The notes: generated by a model not told the origin, from the sequence alone. A stretch of 44,764 nt of DNA from Amoebophrya sp. A120 (GCA_905178155.1 CAJINV010000023.1:83228-127991); one strand, 5' to 3'; positions 29,793 to 41,663 are shown, numbered from the stretch's first letter. Numbers and translations are program-made.

Positions 29793-29801
29793 ACACTCTA
29801 G

Positions 29802-30659
29802 AAATTCAAATTCGCGCCATCTGTTATGTTGCAAGCGCACTGCATGATGCTGCACGTGTCGGCAAAACAAATTCACGATGCGAGGGGCCCAGTAGGTCGC
29901 GGATTTTCTGGACCGACCAGATTTCCACATCTCGGGGCGCTGTCCCCATGGTTTTCGTTAGCTAGACCCGGAAAGCGGGCTCGGGTTTTGTTTTTAGGTC
30001 TCGGGGGGGTTCTGGCCCTGAGCGCGGGCTTTTTGTGGGAACTGTATTGAAGATGAAAGTTATTTTGATCATGCAGGCGCTGCTACAACTTCGAATCTGC
30101 ACTAGAAGCTACTTCGAAAACTTGTATTGGAACTACCGATCAAGATACCCAACTCACAGACCGACTATCGAGCAGGAATCTCGTGGAACTTCTTCGTGGA
30201 GGTCGAGGCGCGCAGCCGAGTCTTCGCCAGGACGAGGAGCTTCGGGTCATGTGCCACCGTTCCCAGGCCGATGCCAGTCCTACCGGAATCCCCCCGTGCG
30301 TTGCGAGATGGGGCCGAGGGAGCGACTAGGAGGTTCTGGTCTCGTCAAGGTCGGGTCGAGTATGCCACTTTTCGGACCGAAGCAGGACGGACTCCGAGAC
30401 CTTAGCCTAGCTAGCTCAAAACATAAGCTACATCATTTAGCTAGTTGTCCGTGGGTTGATATGCATAGTATTAAAAATTGAATACAATTCGACTGCAAAA
30501 ATTGATTTTTTTTCGTCAAAAAATGCATTGAAATTTTAACTAGTGAAAATGTTAATGTTAACATTTGTTTTTTGGATAAATTCAAATTCGCGCCATCTGT
30601 TATGTTGCAAGCGCACTGCATGATGCTGCACGTGTCGGCAAGAGAAATTCACGATGCGG
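29802..30659. repeat. 82-bp near-identical direct repeat pair
   Basis: AAATTCAAATTCGCGCCATC starts both copies (29802-29884 and 30578-30659); they differ at about two positions near the end. The second copy is preceded by TTTTTTGGATA, an introner-like right end, but no matching left end was found. Confidence 0.85.
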
Positions 30660-30821
30660 ATGACAACTAGAGCGTTCGGACGCAAGAAAGCGACCCAATT
30701 TCAGAAGCAGCGCTTATCATAATATTTTATAAGAGCTGCTTTCCGCACGCGCAACTTCACCCTCAATGAATACAATTATTTACTTTAGCTCTTTCGTCGG
30801 TCCTGCTGCATTCTTGCAGTC

Positions 30822-31496
30822 GTGCAAGACGCCTGCTTTCGGAAACGTTGCAGCAGAAACAGTTGGAACAATTCGGGGCGGGACTCATTTGCTTTTGTCT
30901 CTGATGCGAAACGGGAGTACTCGATGGCAGGGTCCTCTACGGAAGCTGCCAGCCAGAGGCCGGCGCACAAAAAAACTACACCCCGTGCGACGCTTAAGCC
31001 CGATGTCATTGCCAACGAGAGCGATGATCCCCCAGCTCGTCAGCATCTCGTGTCCAGCACCAGCAAGGCACCAGCCGCGGAGCGTGCAGATACGGACGCC
31101 AACCCCGGCGACGGCGGAGCAGAACAAACGGCAACGGAACCAGCTCCCGGACTTCACGCTGGGAACAGCGCAGGAGACGTGGTGCCTGCAGAGGAGGCGC
31201 AGGCCAGTTTCGAATCCGGTGGCGAGCTGGCTCTGGTGAACGATGGAGCGACGGAAGCAAATGCTGAAAAACTAACTGGGTCAACCGGTGGCCACGCTGT
31301 TGGCAAACCGGCTGCAAGAGTGGCAGGGTCAACCGGAGAGCACGGCGCGCAAGACTCCTCCGGCACTGACGCGGCAGGCGGTGCAGAAGCTCGGGACGCT
31401 CACGCTGGGGCGGTGGGGCAGGTACCTGGTATCGAAATGAAAAGTGCCCTGAACCCAGAACGTCGGAGGATTCGTCGCGCAAACTCAAAGATGTGA
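30822..31496 (+). CDS. Hypothetical Ala/Gly/Glu-rich protein
   Basis: A 224-codon frame without introners. Low-complexity acidic/Ala-rich body (AERADTDANPGDGGAEQTAT) and a short basic end (NPERRRIRRANSKM). An internal ATG at 30924 (MAGSSTEAASQ) is an alternative start. No domain recognised; the frame is favoured by length and amino-acid composition only. Confidence 0.4.
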   Translation: MQDACFRKRCSRNSWNNSGRDSFAFVSDAKREYSMAGSSTEAASQRPAHKKTTPRATLKPDVIANESDDPPARQHLVSSTSKAPAAERADTDANPGDGGAEQTATEPAPGLHAGNSAGDVVPAEEAQASFESGGELALVNDGATEANAEKLTGSTGGHAVGKPAARVAGSTGEHGAQDSSGTDAAGGAEARDAHAGAVGQVPGIEMKSALNPERRRIRRANSKM

Positions 31497-31800
31497 CCAC
31501 ATTAGGGAAGCGTTTTGCTTTTATTTTTATTGTAATTTCTTTTGCATACGCATAGCATTATCAAGATAAAGGACGAGTTTCCCTTTAAGTAGTTCTAGTT
31601 TTGATATGCAGGTGCTGTTGCAGCAGGGGTCGCCACTGGTTTGCAGCACAGCGTTTTGCCCGTTGTCGTCGAAGTTCATGATCAAGTTTTGTAATTTGTT
31701 GTATCGCGGATGCCTGCAAAGTTTATTTCCGGAACAACGTCTATGACTATAGCGTTTTGGTAATATAGTCGTTCCCGACCGAGGGACGGGTTTTTGGATC

Positions 31801-32100
31801 ATGGGGGCGCGTTTCATCTTGACATCAGCGGCGACGGCTGGTCGTCACCGTGCTCAAAATGGAGCGGAGACTACCACGACACACGGGGAAAAGCCGGCAG
31901 GAAGCGACGGGAGCAGCGTGCTGGACGAGACCCCTTCTTCGCCTCCTAGCCCGAAGCCCACGTTGGGCTGGCTTGGAGGCTCGTGGGTTCCCTCGTTCAT
32001 GAAGAAGTCCGCCTTATCGCAGAAAATTGCGCAGCCTAAGCATAACCCAGTAAGCCTTATACATGCAGCGTACGTACCACACGAATCTTGGCTTTGCTAG
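31801..32100 (+). CDS. Hypothetical short protein
   Basis: A 99-codon frame starting MGARFILTSAATAG, with a Pro/Ser-rich centre (SSPPSPKPTLGWLGGSWVPS). Nothing identifies it; a conventional donor-like CAGTAAG near 32049 suggests it could continue in another exon. Confidence 0.3.
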   Translation: MGARFILTSAATAGRHRAQNGAETTTTHGEKPAGSDGSSVLDETPSSPPSPKPTLGWLGGSWVPSFMKKSALSQKIAQPKHNPVSLIHAAYVPHESWLC

Positions 32101-33380
32101 CAGAGCGACTCTTTTCCCGCTCGGCAGACCGAACAGTCTGGTCTGCCGCCCTTTTCCATTTGGGTCCAAAATCGGGTCTGCGGCGATTCCTTTTGTGAAA
32201 GTGACAGTCTGGCTGGCAGCGAAAAAAGAAACCGTAGAGACGAGGGCCGCGCGGCGGATAAGCAAAATCGCGAGGCGAAAAAACATCAGGCCGCATCTCC
32301 TTTGCCGGGCGAGGTTCGGTAGCGCGTCGACGAGTTGTGGTAGTTGTGCCGGCATACGTTTTTGTCGGCGCGCGACCGCTCACGACTCGCCCCTTCGACG
32401 ACCCTTCGCCGCAGTGAAAAAAGCAACATGGACACCCACAAAAAAAAGTTTCTTTATTTTGGGCGTAAAATTACGGGCACGCACCCAGGAGAGCCTGACA
32501 GCAGGTTAGGTCGCTGTCATCGTGGACGTTTTTCGCGAAACGGGGAATGCCCTTAGCCTTACATGGTTGGGATTTCTTGGGTCGGGTATGTTCATACAAT
32601 TATGCGTCTCTTCATCGCGTGGCCTGTCAGTGTGACCTACCTCGGCGACCTGCGTGGCTCGTGGGGGCCTCAGATCCTCTTCGCTCGCTCTCTGCAATCC
32701 TGCGGCGCCGCAGGGCCTGTCCGCTTTATAGCTTTTGCCGGAGTTCTTTCTTTAGTAGTGCGTGTGCGACCGGCCAAAATAGAAATTTCGTCCCTACCTG
32801 GTTTTATTTGCATGGCGCCGGCAGTTCTGGTCTGTATATATGCCTTGAGGCTGATGCTGGCGCCGTCGTGGGCCGTGTTCTCCAGCCCGTTAGAGGCCTG
32901 GAAAACGGCAAACCGACGCCAGGGGCAAGGCTGTCGGAGGAAGCTCGGGGTCGCTTTTTGCTATTCGGCGCTCGTAAACCATGGGCCCGCGACACCGCGA
33001 AGGGGAGCGCGTCGCGCATAGGTGAAGGCATCCGCCGGGGGGGGGGGTGGTCTTTTGCGCGCTTGTTGTTTCATAGGATCCACATTGTGCAGCTTCTGCC
33101 CCCGCTTCGGTTTAATCCAGTGGCCGTTTCTTTTAGAGGCCAAGCTCACGGTCACGCTTTTGCCCAGAATCCGGCAGGTCCGGGCGTGCTCGCGCGCGCA
33201 AGCCTCTTGTTTTCAGGCTCGCGGAGGAAAGATTGAGTTTTTGGTTGTTGTGGAGCGAGTGCCGGCCGATAGTAGTACTACCCACGGAACGGACAAGAGC
33301 GCGCCGCGCCCTTAAGCGGCCCCGCTCGGACTGAGCTCCGTTTAGTATGTTGGGGCTGGGCGTATTTCCTTCTATAGTAT
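32101..33380. other. GC-rich unassigned stretch
   Basis: Overlapping frames in several registers, none with recognisable features. A G-run near 33040-33048 is present. Confidence 0.4.
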
Positions 33381-33383
33381 TCA

Positions 33384-33672
33384 GTGCCACCGAGCCCATC
33401 GACGACAGCCACAGCTAGCGTGGGCGCGGAGACCACGACGTCGAGTTATCATGTGTCGGCCACGGGCACGCTGTCGTATCTCATAATTGTGCCTCAGCCT
33501 CTTGACGCCGCGAGCAGCTCATCCAGCTCTTCCTACATCACTCCACGATCTGTTGGAAGTGGTCCAAGCACCGACGACGACACTTCATCATCTGGAAAAA
33601 GCAGCAGTCCTTTTTCTCGTGGCGCAGAGACCGCAGAGTCTTTGAAACCCAGGGACCGCGATCTGTACATGA
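33384..33672 (+). CDS. Hypothetical Ser/Thr-rich fragment
   Basis: Frame PPSPSTTATASVGAETTTSS leads to a Ser run and then TAESLKPRDRDLYM. It enters a degraded family C left end at 33673, so the gene cannot be followed. Start unknown. Confidence 0.3.
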
Positions 33673-33905
33673 TATGCTTTGCTGCAAATGTGTCCGGGTG
33701 TTGATGACTGTAAGAGAGTGCTTCGATGGCTTGCCCGTGGTCAGTGATGTGCTTCAAACTGCATGTTTATCAAAAAGCCCTGCGTGCTTGCCCTCCGTAA
33801 GTGTGGCTCTTCTTTTCCGTGCCTCGCACATAATAGGGAACGACCTTGAAGAGCCGTGGCACAGCCAAGCGTGACAAGTTATTGCATAACTTGTGATGCT
33901 TGGCG
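33673..33905. mobile_element. Degenerate family C introner left part
   Basis: TATGCTTTGCTGCAAATGTG then TCCGGGTGT resembles the C left arm. GCGTGACAAGTTATTG and ACTTGTGATGC words follow, but no right TIR is found before the TIR element at 33961. Confidence 0.5.
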
Positions 33906-33960
33906 GTGTGCTTCCATATATAGTCATCTTGATAAATGTAGATGTAGTATGTAACCGTAT

Positions 33961-34850
33961 ATAAAATTAGGGCGGAAAAATCGGCAAATGTCATCATTCT
34001 TGCCAGCGCACTTGTTTGGGGGGTGAAAAAAGGTTTTTTATTGGGGGCGCAACATCTTGGAAGCCGGCACGCCTCGCGTGTCACTTCATCTTTTCCACAG
34101 GAAACATGATAGGTGAGCTTTGGAGATGCCGCAACACCAGGACCAGAAGCAGGCCACAGCGCCTTCGTTCTGTGCGTTGTCGCTCAGATGGCCGGACGCT
34201 GTGTCGTGGGCCCGCTCTTCGAACAGTGGCCGGGCCGCCTCCCTGACCGGGGCTCGACGAGGCCCTTCGCCCGGAGAAGGAGGCCCGGCCAGGGGGGGTG
34301 TTCAGGGGGGCGCATTTTTGCCCCTCCCGGACACCCCTTCCGGGCACCCCCTTCAGGCAGCTTTGGGGTAGCCTATGCCGACCCCCTAAATAATCCCCAT
34401 TGGAAACTGCCGATTTTGCGTGCCCAAAAAAGGTAGCCCAGAGGCAGCCCAAGCCGACCCCCTTACCCCCCCCCTTCGGCGCCCCCCCGGAAGCANCCCC
34501 CCCGGAAGCACTCGACTGCTGGCGCGTCCGCCTTCTCGATATCCGGTCGGAGAGGGAGGATGAGAAGATATGTGGGCGCGTCCGGAGTTGAATGTGGGAC
34601 ATGGGGCGCGGCATCCCGCGCCAGAGGGCCGCAGGCGGGTGGAGCTTCAACAAAGTGCGGTGGTTTTTATTGGAAAAAGGGGAGGGCCGCATGGCGGACC
34701 GTAACACCGAACTGCGGCGCCAACATCTAAATGGCCTACAGGAAAAAAAGCAGTAGCTACACCCCCAACAGCCAGAATTTTTTTACCCCCCAAAAAAGTG
34801 CGCTTGCGACAGTGATGATATTTGCCGACTTTTCCGCCCTAATAAAATAA
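33961..34850. mobile_element. ~0.9-kb element with ~70-bp terminal inverted repeats
   Basis: Left arm 33961-34031 (AAAATTAGGGCGGAAAAATC then GGCAAATGTCATCATT) is matched in inverse by 34779-34850 (GATATTTGCCGACTTTTCCG then CCCTAATAAAATA). The arms also share GTGCGCTTG/CAGCGCAC and a run of Gs/Cs. No transposase frame is seen, so it looks non-autonomous. An undetermined base (n) lies at 34496. Target duplication is unclear (possibly TATA). Confidence 0.75.
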
Positions 34851-37800
34851 CTATAAATCTTTTTTCTTCTGATTTTTCGGCCTTATAGACTATAGGGCGG
34901 GCCTTCCTTAGAAAATGATTAGTAGGGCGCGCCGCTTCTAGAAGTTTTTTCTAGAAGGGCCACCTAGAAAGCTTCTTAGGAAGAGCACCTAGGAGCTCTT
35001 CCGAAGGAGGCGCGCTGGCTGAAGAAAACGATTTGTATTGTGGGGGCCAAAAATCCTGCATGTGTGTCCTCTTCACGGGAAAAAAATAACACAACAGCAG
35101 AGCTTACTTTTGTCCCCGATTTCGCGCCCTTATAGATTAGAGAGCGCTCCATGTGAGGGGCTGAGAGAGTAGCTGCGGGTGGTTCTTTCGAGAATTCAAG
35201 CAGCCCAAAAGAAGGGGATCAGGCGAAGGCCCGCAGGCGCAGACCGGACCGAACCCAGGCACGCACCCACGCAGACGCAGAGACGGGGCCCCCGGGCGTT
35301 TGGTTTGTCTGCTTCCCGGATTTCGCCCGCGACAGTAGCCTCGGAAGCGCCCAGGCTGGTCATGAGCACCCCAAAGCGCGCGCGCGCGTATTGCATTGGA
35401 CCGAACCCGGGCGGCGGGCGCGCTCTCCGACTTCTGGTCTGCCTCTTTTCGAATTTGAGCACCTTGCCTTCAGCAGCTTGCTCGGCTCCTCTTACCCTTG
35501 GCGCCGTCGGGCTTTGGCAAGCGCCAAGGCCCCCACCTCTTGGAGGGGGGGGGCGCCGCTTTCGATGGCTAGGGCCTTTTCGCAATTTTTCACCGAACCC
35601 CCGAAGCCCGGCGGCCCTGAATATTCCGGGCTCGAAAGGTTTTAGCGGCCGCCCCGCTTTTGTCGTGGGTGATGGCGATCGTTGTTGTCGGCCCTGTGAC
35701 TTAGGTCGGGGGACGGGTTGCAAACTGGGTGCGTTTTTGATTACCTCGAGGGGCTGCACAGTAAACGCAAACCCTGGCAAGGTGCCCGGCCTTGGGATTG
35801 GCAGAACATTTTTGGCGGGGATTGTTTTTGCGCGTCGCCTCTCGCCCCCGAAAGAAAAAACACGAACAAACACCAGAAAGCTTCGCAGCAGAATCTTTCC
35901 AAAAACTCAGAACCCCGGACGGGCTACTTCGGCTTTTTTTCCGAAACGCTGGAAAACCCTGCGGGGGCTGTCAATAAGCTAATGAAAAGCTCCGGCCAGG
36001 TTTTTTGCGGTTTTTGTAATTTTGCGCATCGTTCTTCCGCTGCATTTGTTGGCCTGGTCCCGAATAGTCAACGCGATGCCATCAGGATTCGCGTCCCATT
36101 ATATTGCATCCATAGCGCAGCAGGTTTCTGGGAGTCTGTGCAGTCTAGTCACGGGCCCCCTGTCTGTTTCTATTGCATTGACATGCGAGCGCACAGCACG
36201 GCGGAAGCAAATACGAGGGCCCGGGGATGAGGGGGCGCGAGCGAGGTTTTCGTGGTTCTGACCCTGTGCCGCTGCAGCGTCAGCGGAGGCTGGCTGCCGT
36301 AGCGATAGTGGACAGCTGTGACGCCGGTTCGGATTTCTGTGACAGACAAGGTCCGAAAAACATTCGGGCCATGACACTAATCCAGGCCCCCCACCCCAGC
36401 GCCTGGCCCCTTTTATGAAATGGGTGCGGCGCAGTTATTTCCTGCGCCCGCCCTTAAACAAAAAACACAAAGAGAAAGCAGAGCAGCCGGCCGCCGGTGC
36501 GCTTCGCCCTGTGTCTTTCATTCAGTGACCGCGGTAGGCTTTGGCGTTGTTGGGGCAAGCTGCTGAAATCCGGAAAACAGGCGAAGGAGAAACGTGGCGG
36601 CCCTCTCTTACTTTGCCCGGGCCCTGTCCGGTAAAATACGAGCGCGCGCGGTGGGGCACCATGGCAGGGCTGGGCCTTGCTAGGGTTGCTCAGTGAGGAT
36701 GCCGAAGCTACCGGGGTGGCCCCCCCCTGGGGAGGTCCCTGGGGGGGGCGCCGCCTCGGCGTTGTGCGATGGGTCGCGGGGGCTTTTCGCGCCATCGCAA
36801 TGCAAAACCACCCCGGGCCCCTGCGCTCTGGAAAGTTTGGGCAGCAGCCGGGGCGGGGGGATGTTTTGTGTATATTTCTGCGGTGTGGGCGTAGCGGCTT
36901 TTTTGGAAATATCGGAAAACGAAACATGCACCCGGGGGGAACATGTGTGGACCCCCCCGCCCTTGTTTGGCCCTTCCTGGGAGCGAATTCGGGCGAAAGC
37001 TAGCCGCGCCGCTCGGCCTCACCCGCAAACACACTGACGCGCGCCGATCGCCCCTCGCTTTGTTTGGGCGGCGTCGCGGGCGGTGCGTAGCCGGATGCGC
37101 GTGGGTTTTGGATGGTGCCTCCTTGGCTTTGCGTGCGGGCGTCGTCGCCTTTGTCTTTTCGGGCTCGTTCATGTAACTGCCACCAACCCCAAGGAAGTGA
37201 GCGGGGTGACTGCGGTCCATCTTCGATAAGAAAGCGCCAGGCGCGGGCGAAGGGCTGGCGCCCTGATAGTAATAGCGGGGCCCCGGCAAGCGCCCGGGGC
37301 GCGCCCTCACGCCCCGGGCGTGTCTACGCCTACGAAGGCGGGCGCGGTCGCCTTTCTTGCGTGTTGCTACTGTGTGCGCGGGCCCCCACCGTGGACGAAA
37401 TCCAAACGGGGGGCGCCTGGAAGCTTTGAAGCCCCCTGGCGCCGGCGTTATGCATGTGGTAGGAGGGCCTGGGTTGCGCCGCACGACGCAAAATCCCAAT
37501 AGAGGACGGAAGGGCCGCGCCTGTTTTTTCCGAGGCTGGCAACTCCCCAGTCTTGGCCGTTCGACATCAAAGCGGGTGTTTTTTAGTCAAGTTCTGGTGG
37601 CAAATTGTTGAAACACAGCTTGCCTGCCACTTACTCTCAGGAACTCAGTTAGCACGTATGACAGTCACTCGCTCGCCTAAAGAAGCGAGCACACAATTGG
37701 TTTTTTTCTGCTGCCTGCCCTGTCGCGGTTGGCTGTGTGGGCCGGAAAGTGGCGTGGGGAAACGAAAAGACCACGCGGGCCCTCGGGAAAGTATTCAGCC

Positions 37801-38716
37801 GTGCCAATGGGGGAGAAGTGCGCGAAAGCGCGACGAGGTGGCCCCGCCCTTTGGGGCGGCCAACAGCCGTGGGCCGCAGGGTAGCCGGGCCGCGCTGGCT
37901 CGCTGCTGGCTGCCCCCCCGCAAGCGCCGGCCCAGGCGGCCCGGGGCTCCTGCGGTATTACGCTGGCGCAGCCTTCGTTGCCGCCCTGGGCTGGGCTGGC
38001 TCGCCCTTTTGGACGGCCGAAGGCCGGCGGCCGCCCGCAAGTTCGCTGCCGTGCCGCTCGTCCGTGGCTGGTACGCACGGACCCCGCCGCCCGCCTTTCT
38101 TCCATAGACAAAAAACACCAAAGAAAAGCGCAAGCGCTCGCGGAGGGCGGGCACTCCTATGCCGGTGGGGCCTGGTTCCGGTTCGGCCGGGTCTCGCAAA
38201 CGCCCGCGGGGGGGCGGTCAACCTGCTACGGCGGGCGCGCCTTTTGATTGCTGGGCCGGCCCGCCGCTGAAAAATCCAAAGAGCCGGCGGGCCTTGATTT
38301 CGCCACCATTCTGCGCGAGGGAGGAGCCGCCTTTGCTCTGTTATGCGGGTGCGCTCTGGTTCTCGTTCTCGATCTTGCGGCGCGCAGTCTTCTTTGCGAC
38401 GGCTCGAAAGCTAAACCGCCGCCCCTCGTGTCCACCCAGACAGACTCCTACGGCCGTCCACCAAGGGGCCAAGTCTTGTGTATGCGTCCATTTCTTCACT
38501 TTCCCGTCCTCTTATTTCTCTTTCCCCTCCTCTTATTTCTCGCAACAAGAGAGATCAATAATTCTTTTATGTTTACAAAATCGCCAGCAGGTGTTTTTGG
38601 TTGTTTATTTGCGTGAGCAAGTAGATGTAGACGCCGTGGCTCTGGCTAGACATTGCCACTCCGGAAGTATTTGCGCTTGAGACTGGCTAAAGCTGTACGA
38701 CAGAGCCGGGGGGAAA
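34851..38716. other. GC-rich stretch without recognisable genes
   Basis: Many overlapping frames on both strands (for example 35179-35982) with Pro/Arg/Gly-biased translations, typical of GC-rich noncoding DNA. 34900-35010 has several short palindromes (CTTCTAGAAG, CTAGGAGCTC contexts). No introners seen. Confidence 0.5.
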
Positions 38717-39331
38717 ATGCAGGCGGGCGTCAGCCGCGTGCTCAAGATGCCCGGCAAGGATGCGTCAACGGGCGGTGCCGATGTGAGCAAAGCCGAGCGC
38801 TTCTTTTGCAAACACGCAATACAATTTAACAGCGATGAGGCAAAAAAGTATCACCAAAAACGGTTTGAGTCGGAGTTTGTCCTCTACAAGAAGTATGTGA
38901 GCAAGGTTTTGTGGAAACGGAAAGAAACCGGAGCCAAGGCGTTATCTGTGAATGAAGGTAAACTGGCTGCGCCTGCGGTTCGTTGCTCCAAGTACGGCTC
39001 CGATCCGCTTGGTAGTGTCGGATCGACACCGAATACAATCCCGCTTCCGAGGTTTGGTGCGGATTCTGATACGTGGCCCTGTGATTTGTTTGCGGTCGCG
39101 GAGGTGCATGCCAGGCGGACGAGGCAGCAGATTCCCATTAAAATGAATCGGGGCGACATTGAAGTTGAACGCGTTTCCTTTTTTTCTGATGCCGGGGGCG
39201 GTGAAAGTCCACCAGCAGTCGCGGCCGACGAAAGAACGCCGATCACGCCAAGGGCTAGCAGCACAGGAGGAGCCCGGTTGAGTTTCGAAAACGAAGGCGG
39301 CAATAAAGAGCAACTGTTTGCGATCTGCCAG
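38717..39331 (+). CDS. Hypothetical protein 5' part
   Basis: A 205-codon frame from ATG 38717 with a Lys/Phe/Tyr-rich segment (FNSDEAKKYHQKRFESEFVL) followed by YKKYVSKVLWKRKETGAKAL. It is less compositionally biased than its surroundings. It ends at a degraded family C left end, beyond which the frame becomes GC-rich junk. Function unknown. Confidence 0.4.
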
Positions 39332-39362
39332 TACTCATTGCAAATGTGTCTGGGTAGGGAAA
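39332..39362. mobile_element. Degenerate family C introner left end
   Basis: TACTCATTGCAAATGTGTCT then GGGTAGGG resembles the C left arm. No right end is recognised downstream. Confidence 0.45.
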
Positions 39363-39849
39363 ACTCGCGCCTTTTATGGTTGTCCTGCACCCCAGTCGAG
39401 CCTGCGTTCTTTCATGAAAAAACGCAATTCTATATATTTTACGAGCCTGGAAGCGGGGCCATCGGGGCCCCGCTCCTATGGGCTCGCTGCTGCCGGACCG
39501 ACCCGCCCCCGTGGTCGGCCCCGCTTTCAAAATCGAGAAAGCCAACGACAACGCGCGGGCCCGCGTTAGAAGTGCAGCCCGTCCGCTGCGCTGTCTGGGA
39601 AATACGAAAAAGCCGCGGCCCCGGGCCCGTCGGGGCCGCTCCGCCTCCGTTTTTTATTTTCGCAGGCGTTGGCTGTGAAATGCGCAAAATTGTTGCGCTT
39701 CCCGCAGGCCGCTCCGCCTTTGCAGGCAGGCTCTGGCAGGCTTGGCGATGGCAGGCAATCAAGCTCGCGCCGTTGGCCACATAATTGACGCCCCGCCCCC
39801 CCTGTGCTTCATGCACAGCCTTGCTTTGCTTTGCGCAGCCTCGCTCTGC

Positions 39850-40500
39850 GCAGCCTTCGCCTTGCTTTTCTCGCTTTGTTTTTCCCGCTTTGCTTTTTTC
39901 GCTTCGCTTTGTTTGTTTTTTCCGCTTTGCTTTTTTCGCTTCGCTTTTATTTTTTGCTTTGTTTTTTTCGCTTTGCTTTTTCCGCTTTACCTTTTTCGCT
40001 TTCCCTTTTTCGCTTTGCCTTTTTCGCTTTGCCTTTTCCGCTTTTCGCTTTGCTTTTTCGCTTTGCTTTTTCGCTTTGCTTTTTCGCTTTGCTTTTTCGC
40101 TTTGCTTTTTCGCTTTGCTTTTTCGCTTTGCTTTTGCGCTTTGCTTTTGCGCTTTGCTTTTGCGCTTTGCTTTTTCGCTTTGCTTTTTTCGCTTTGCTTT
40201 TTTCGCTTTGCTTTTTTCGCTTAGTTTTTCGCTTTGCTTTTTCGCTCTGCTTGCTCCCTTTGCTTGTTCGCTTTGCTTGCCTGCTTTGCTTGCTCGCTTT
40301 GCTTGTTTGTTTTGCTTGTTCGCTCTGCTTGTTCGCTTTGCTTGTTTGCTTTGCTTGTTTGCTTTGCTTGTTCGCTTTGCTTTTTCGCTTCGCTTGCTCG
40401 CTTTGCTTGTTCGCTTTTCTTTTTCGCTTTGCCTTTCCGCTTTGCTTTTTCGCGCCTTTTTGGATTCTTTTGTTTGCGCTTTTATTTTGCTTTGCTTGGC
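39850..40500. repeat. 13-bp tandem array (CGCTTTGCTTTTT) and variants
   Basis: Imperfect copies of a 13-bp unit, most regular at 40035-40220, with TTGCTTGTTCGC variants to 40430. The complement encodes Lys-rich KAKRKSKAKKQSE repeats in every frame. Interpreted as satellite rather than a gene. Confidence 0.85.
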
Positions 40501-40654
40501 GGCGTTTTGCTTTCGCAGCCGTCGCGCAGTCGCGTTTTCTTTTCATTAACCACGTGCGGCGGTTTTTGAAGTAAATCGCTAGGAGCAGGAGAACGCGTAG
40601 CGTACGAAAGAGAGTCAGGTCGGGACTCAGGTCCGAAAGCCGCGCCGCCTTCCG

Positions 40655-40815
40655 ACCGGGTTGCGAGTTTGGCGGGCCCGCAATGACACTCACCAAAGCC
40701 CGCTCGCAGCAGCCAAGCCCTTAACGAAATCCCTCGCCAGCCCTGAGAAAGCCCCCAAAGAAGCCCCCGAAGGCGTAGGCCCTTAAGACGTGGGGCCGTA
40801 AAACGCACCCGCTTA
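40655..40815. repeat. Dispersed satellite-spacer module, copy a
   Basis: Contains ACCAAAGCCCGCTCGCAGCA, CCTGAGAAAGC and GGCGTAGGCCCTTAAGACGT then GGGGCC. Matches 44285-44440 over most of its length. Confidence 0.8.
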
Positions 40816-41001
40816 GATCGCCGCCGACCGCTTTCGTTTTTCTTTGCGCTAGTAAGTTGGCCTGTTCGCTTTTTGCTTTTTAGCGCTCCCCTTTTTGGCG
40901 CTTTGCTTTGTCGCGATTTGCTTTGTGGATGGCGCTTCGCTTTTTGGCGCTTTGCTTTTTCGTTCCACTTTGCTTCTTTCCCGTGCCGGCTCTCAGCTTT
41001 A

Positions 41002-41125
41002 AACGCGTAGGCCTTAAGGGCTAGGCCCTTAAGAAAGCTCCTAAGGAAGCTCCTTAGCTTAGGAGGCCGCTTAAGGCATAAACCTACCCTGCAGGCGCGG
41101 GGCCATAAAACGGAGCCGCTCAGAG
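41002..41125. repeat. Dispersed satellite-spacer module, copy b
   Basis: GGCCCTTAAGAAAGCTCCTA run, followed by GCGGGGCCATAAAACGGAGC. Diverged relative of copies a, c, d and e. Confidence 0.7.
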
Positions 41126-41417
41126 CCTCGCTGTCGCTTTGCCAAAGCGCTTTGCCTTTTGGCGCTTCCTTTGCTCTTTCGCTTTTGGCTTTTTGGTGCT
41201 AACTTTGCTTTTTGCCGCTTGCCTTCTTGATGCTTTGCTGGCTTTGTCGCGATTTGCTTTTTGGCGCTTTTCTTTTTGGCGTTTTGCTTTTTCGCGCCGC
41301 TTTGTCTTCGGTGTTTTGCCTTTTCGCCCTGCGCTTTGTTTTGTTTTGCTTTTCTTTGTTTTGCTTCTCGTTTTGCTTTTCGTTTTGCTTTTCCTTTCGC
41401 TGTGCCGCCTCTCAGAT

Positions 41418-41545
41418 TTTAACGGCTAGACCTCAAAGGCTAGATCCTTAAGAAGGCTCCTGGGGAAGCTCTTGAGGAAGTCCCTGAAGGCGTAGGCCCT
41501 GAAGACGTGGGGCCCTAAGGCCGGCGTAGCCGCTCAAACCCTTTC
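41418..41545. repeat. Dispersed satellite-spacer module, copy c
   Basis: CTTAAGAAGGCTCC, then GAAGGCGTAGGCCCTGAAGA and CGTGGGGCC. It immediately precedes the large 14-bp array. Confidence 0.75.
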
Positions 41546-41663
41546 GCTTTGGTTTCTGCGCTTTGCTTTTTCCGCTTTGGTTTTTGGTGCTTTGCTTTTT
41601 GGCGCTTTGCTGTTGGCGCTCTGCTTTTTCGCGCTTTGCTTTTGGCGCTTTGCTTTTAGCGCT

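Noticed and set aside
30466-30577. Possible F-like element ending TTTTTTGGATA before the second 82-bp repeat
   Set aside because: Only the right end is convincing; no left TIR and no reading frame to test.
33346-33376. Possible right end of an I-family introner (TTGGGGCTGGGCGTATTTCC then TTCTATA)
   Set aside because: Resembles the I1 right end, but no matching left TIR or target duplication could be found upstream.
35179-35982. 267-codon plus-strand frame in GC-rich DNA
   Set aside because: Overlaps an equally long minus-strand frame, biased Pro/Arg/Gly composition, no motif and no introner junction support.
39785-40574. Phe/Leu/Ala-rich and Lys-rich frames of about 250 codons
   Set aside because: Both are translations of the imperfect 13-bp array on opposite strands.
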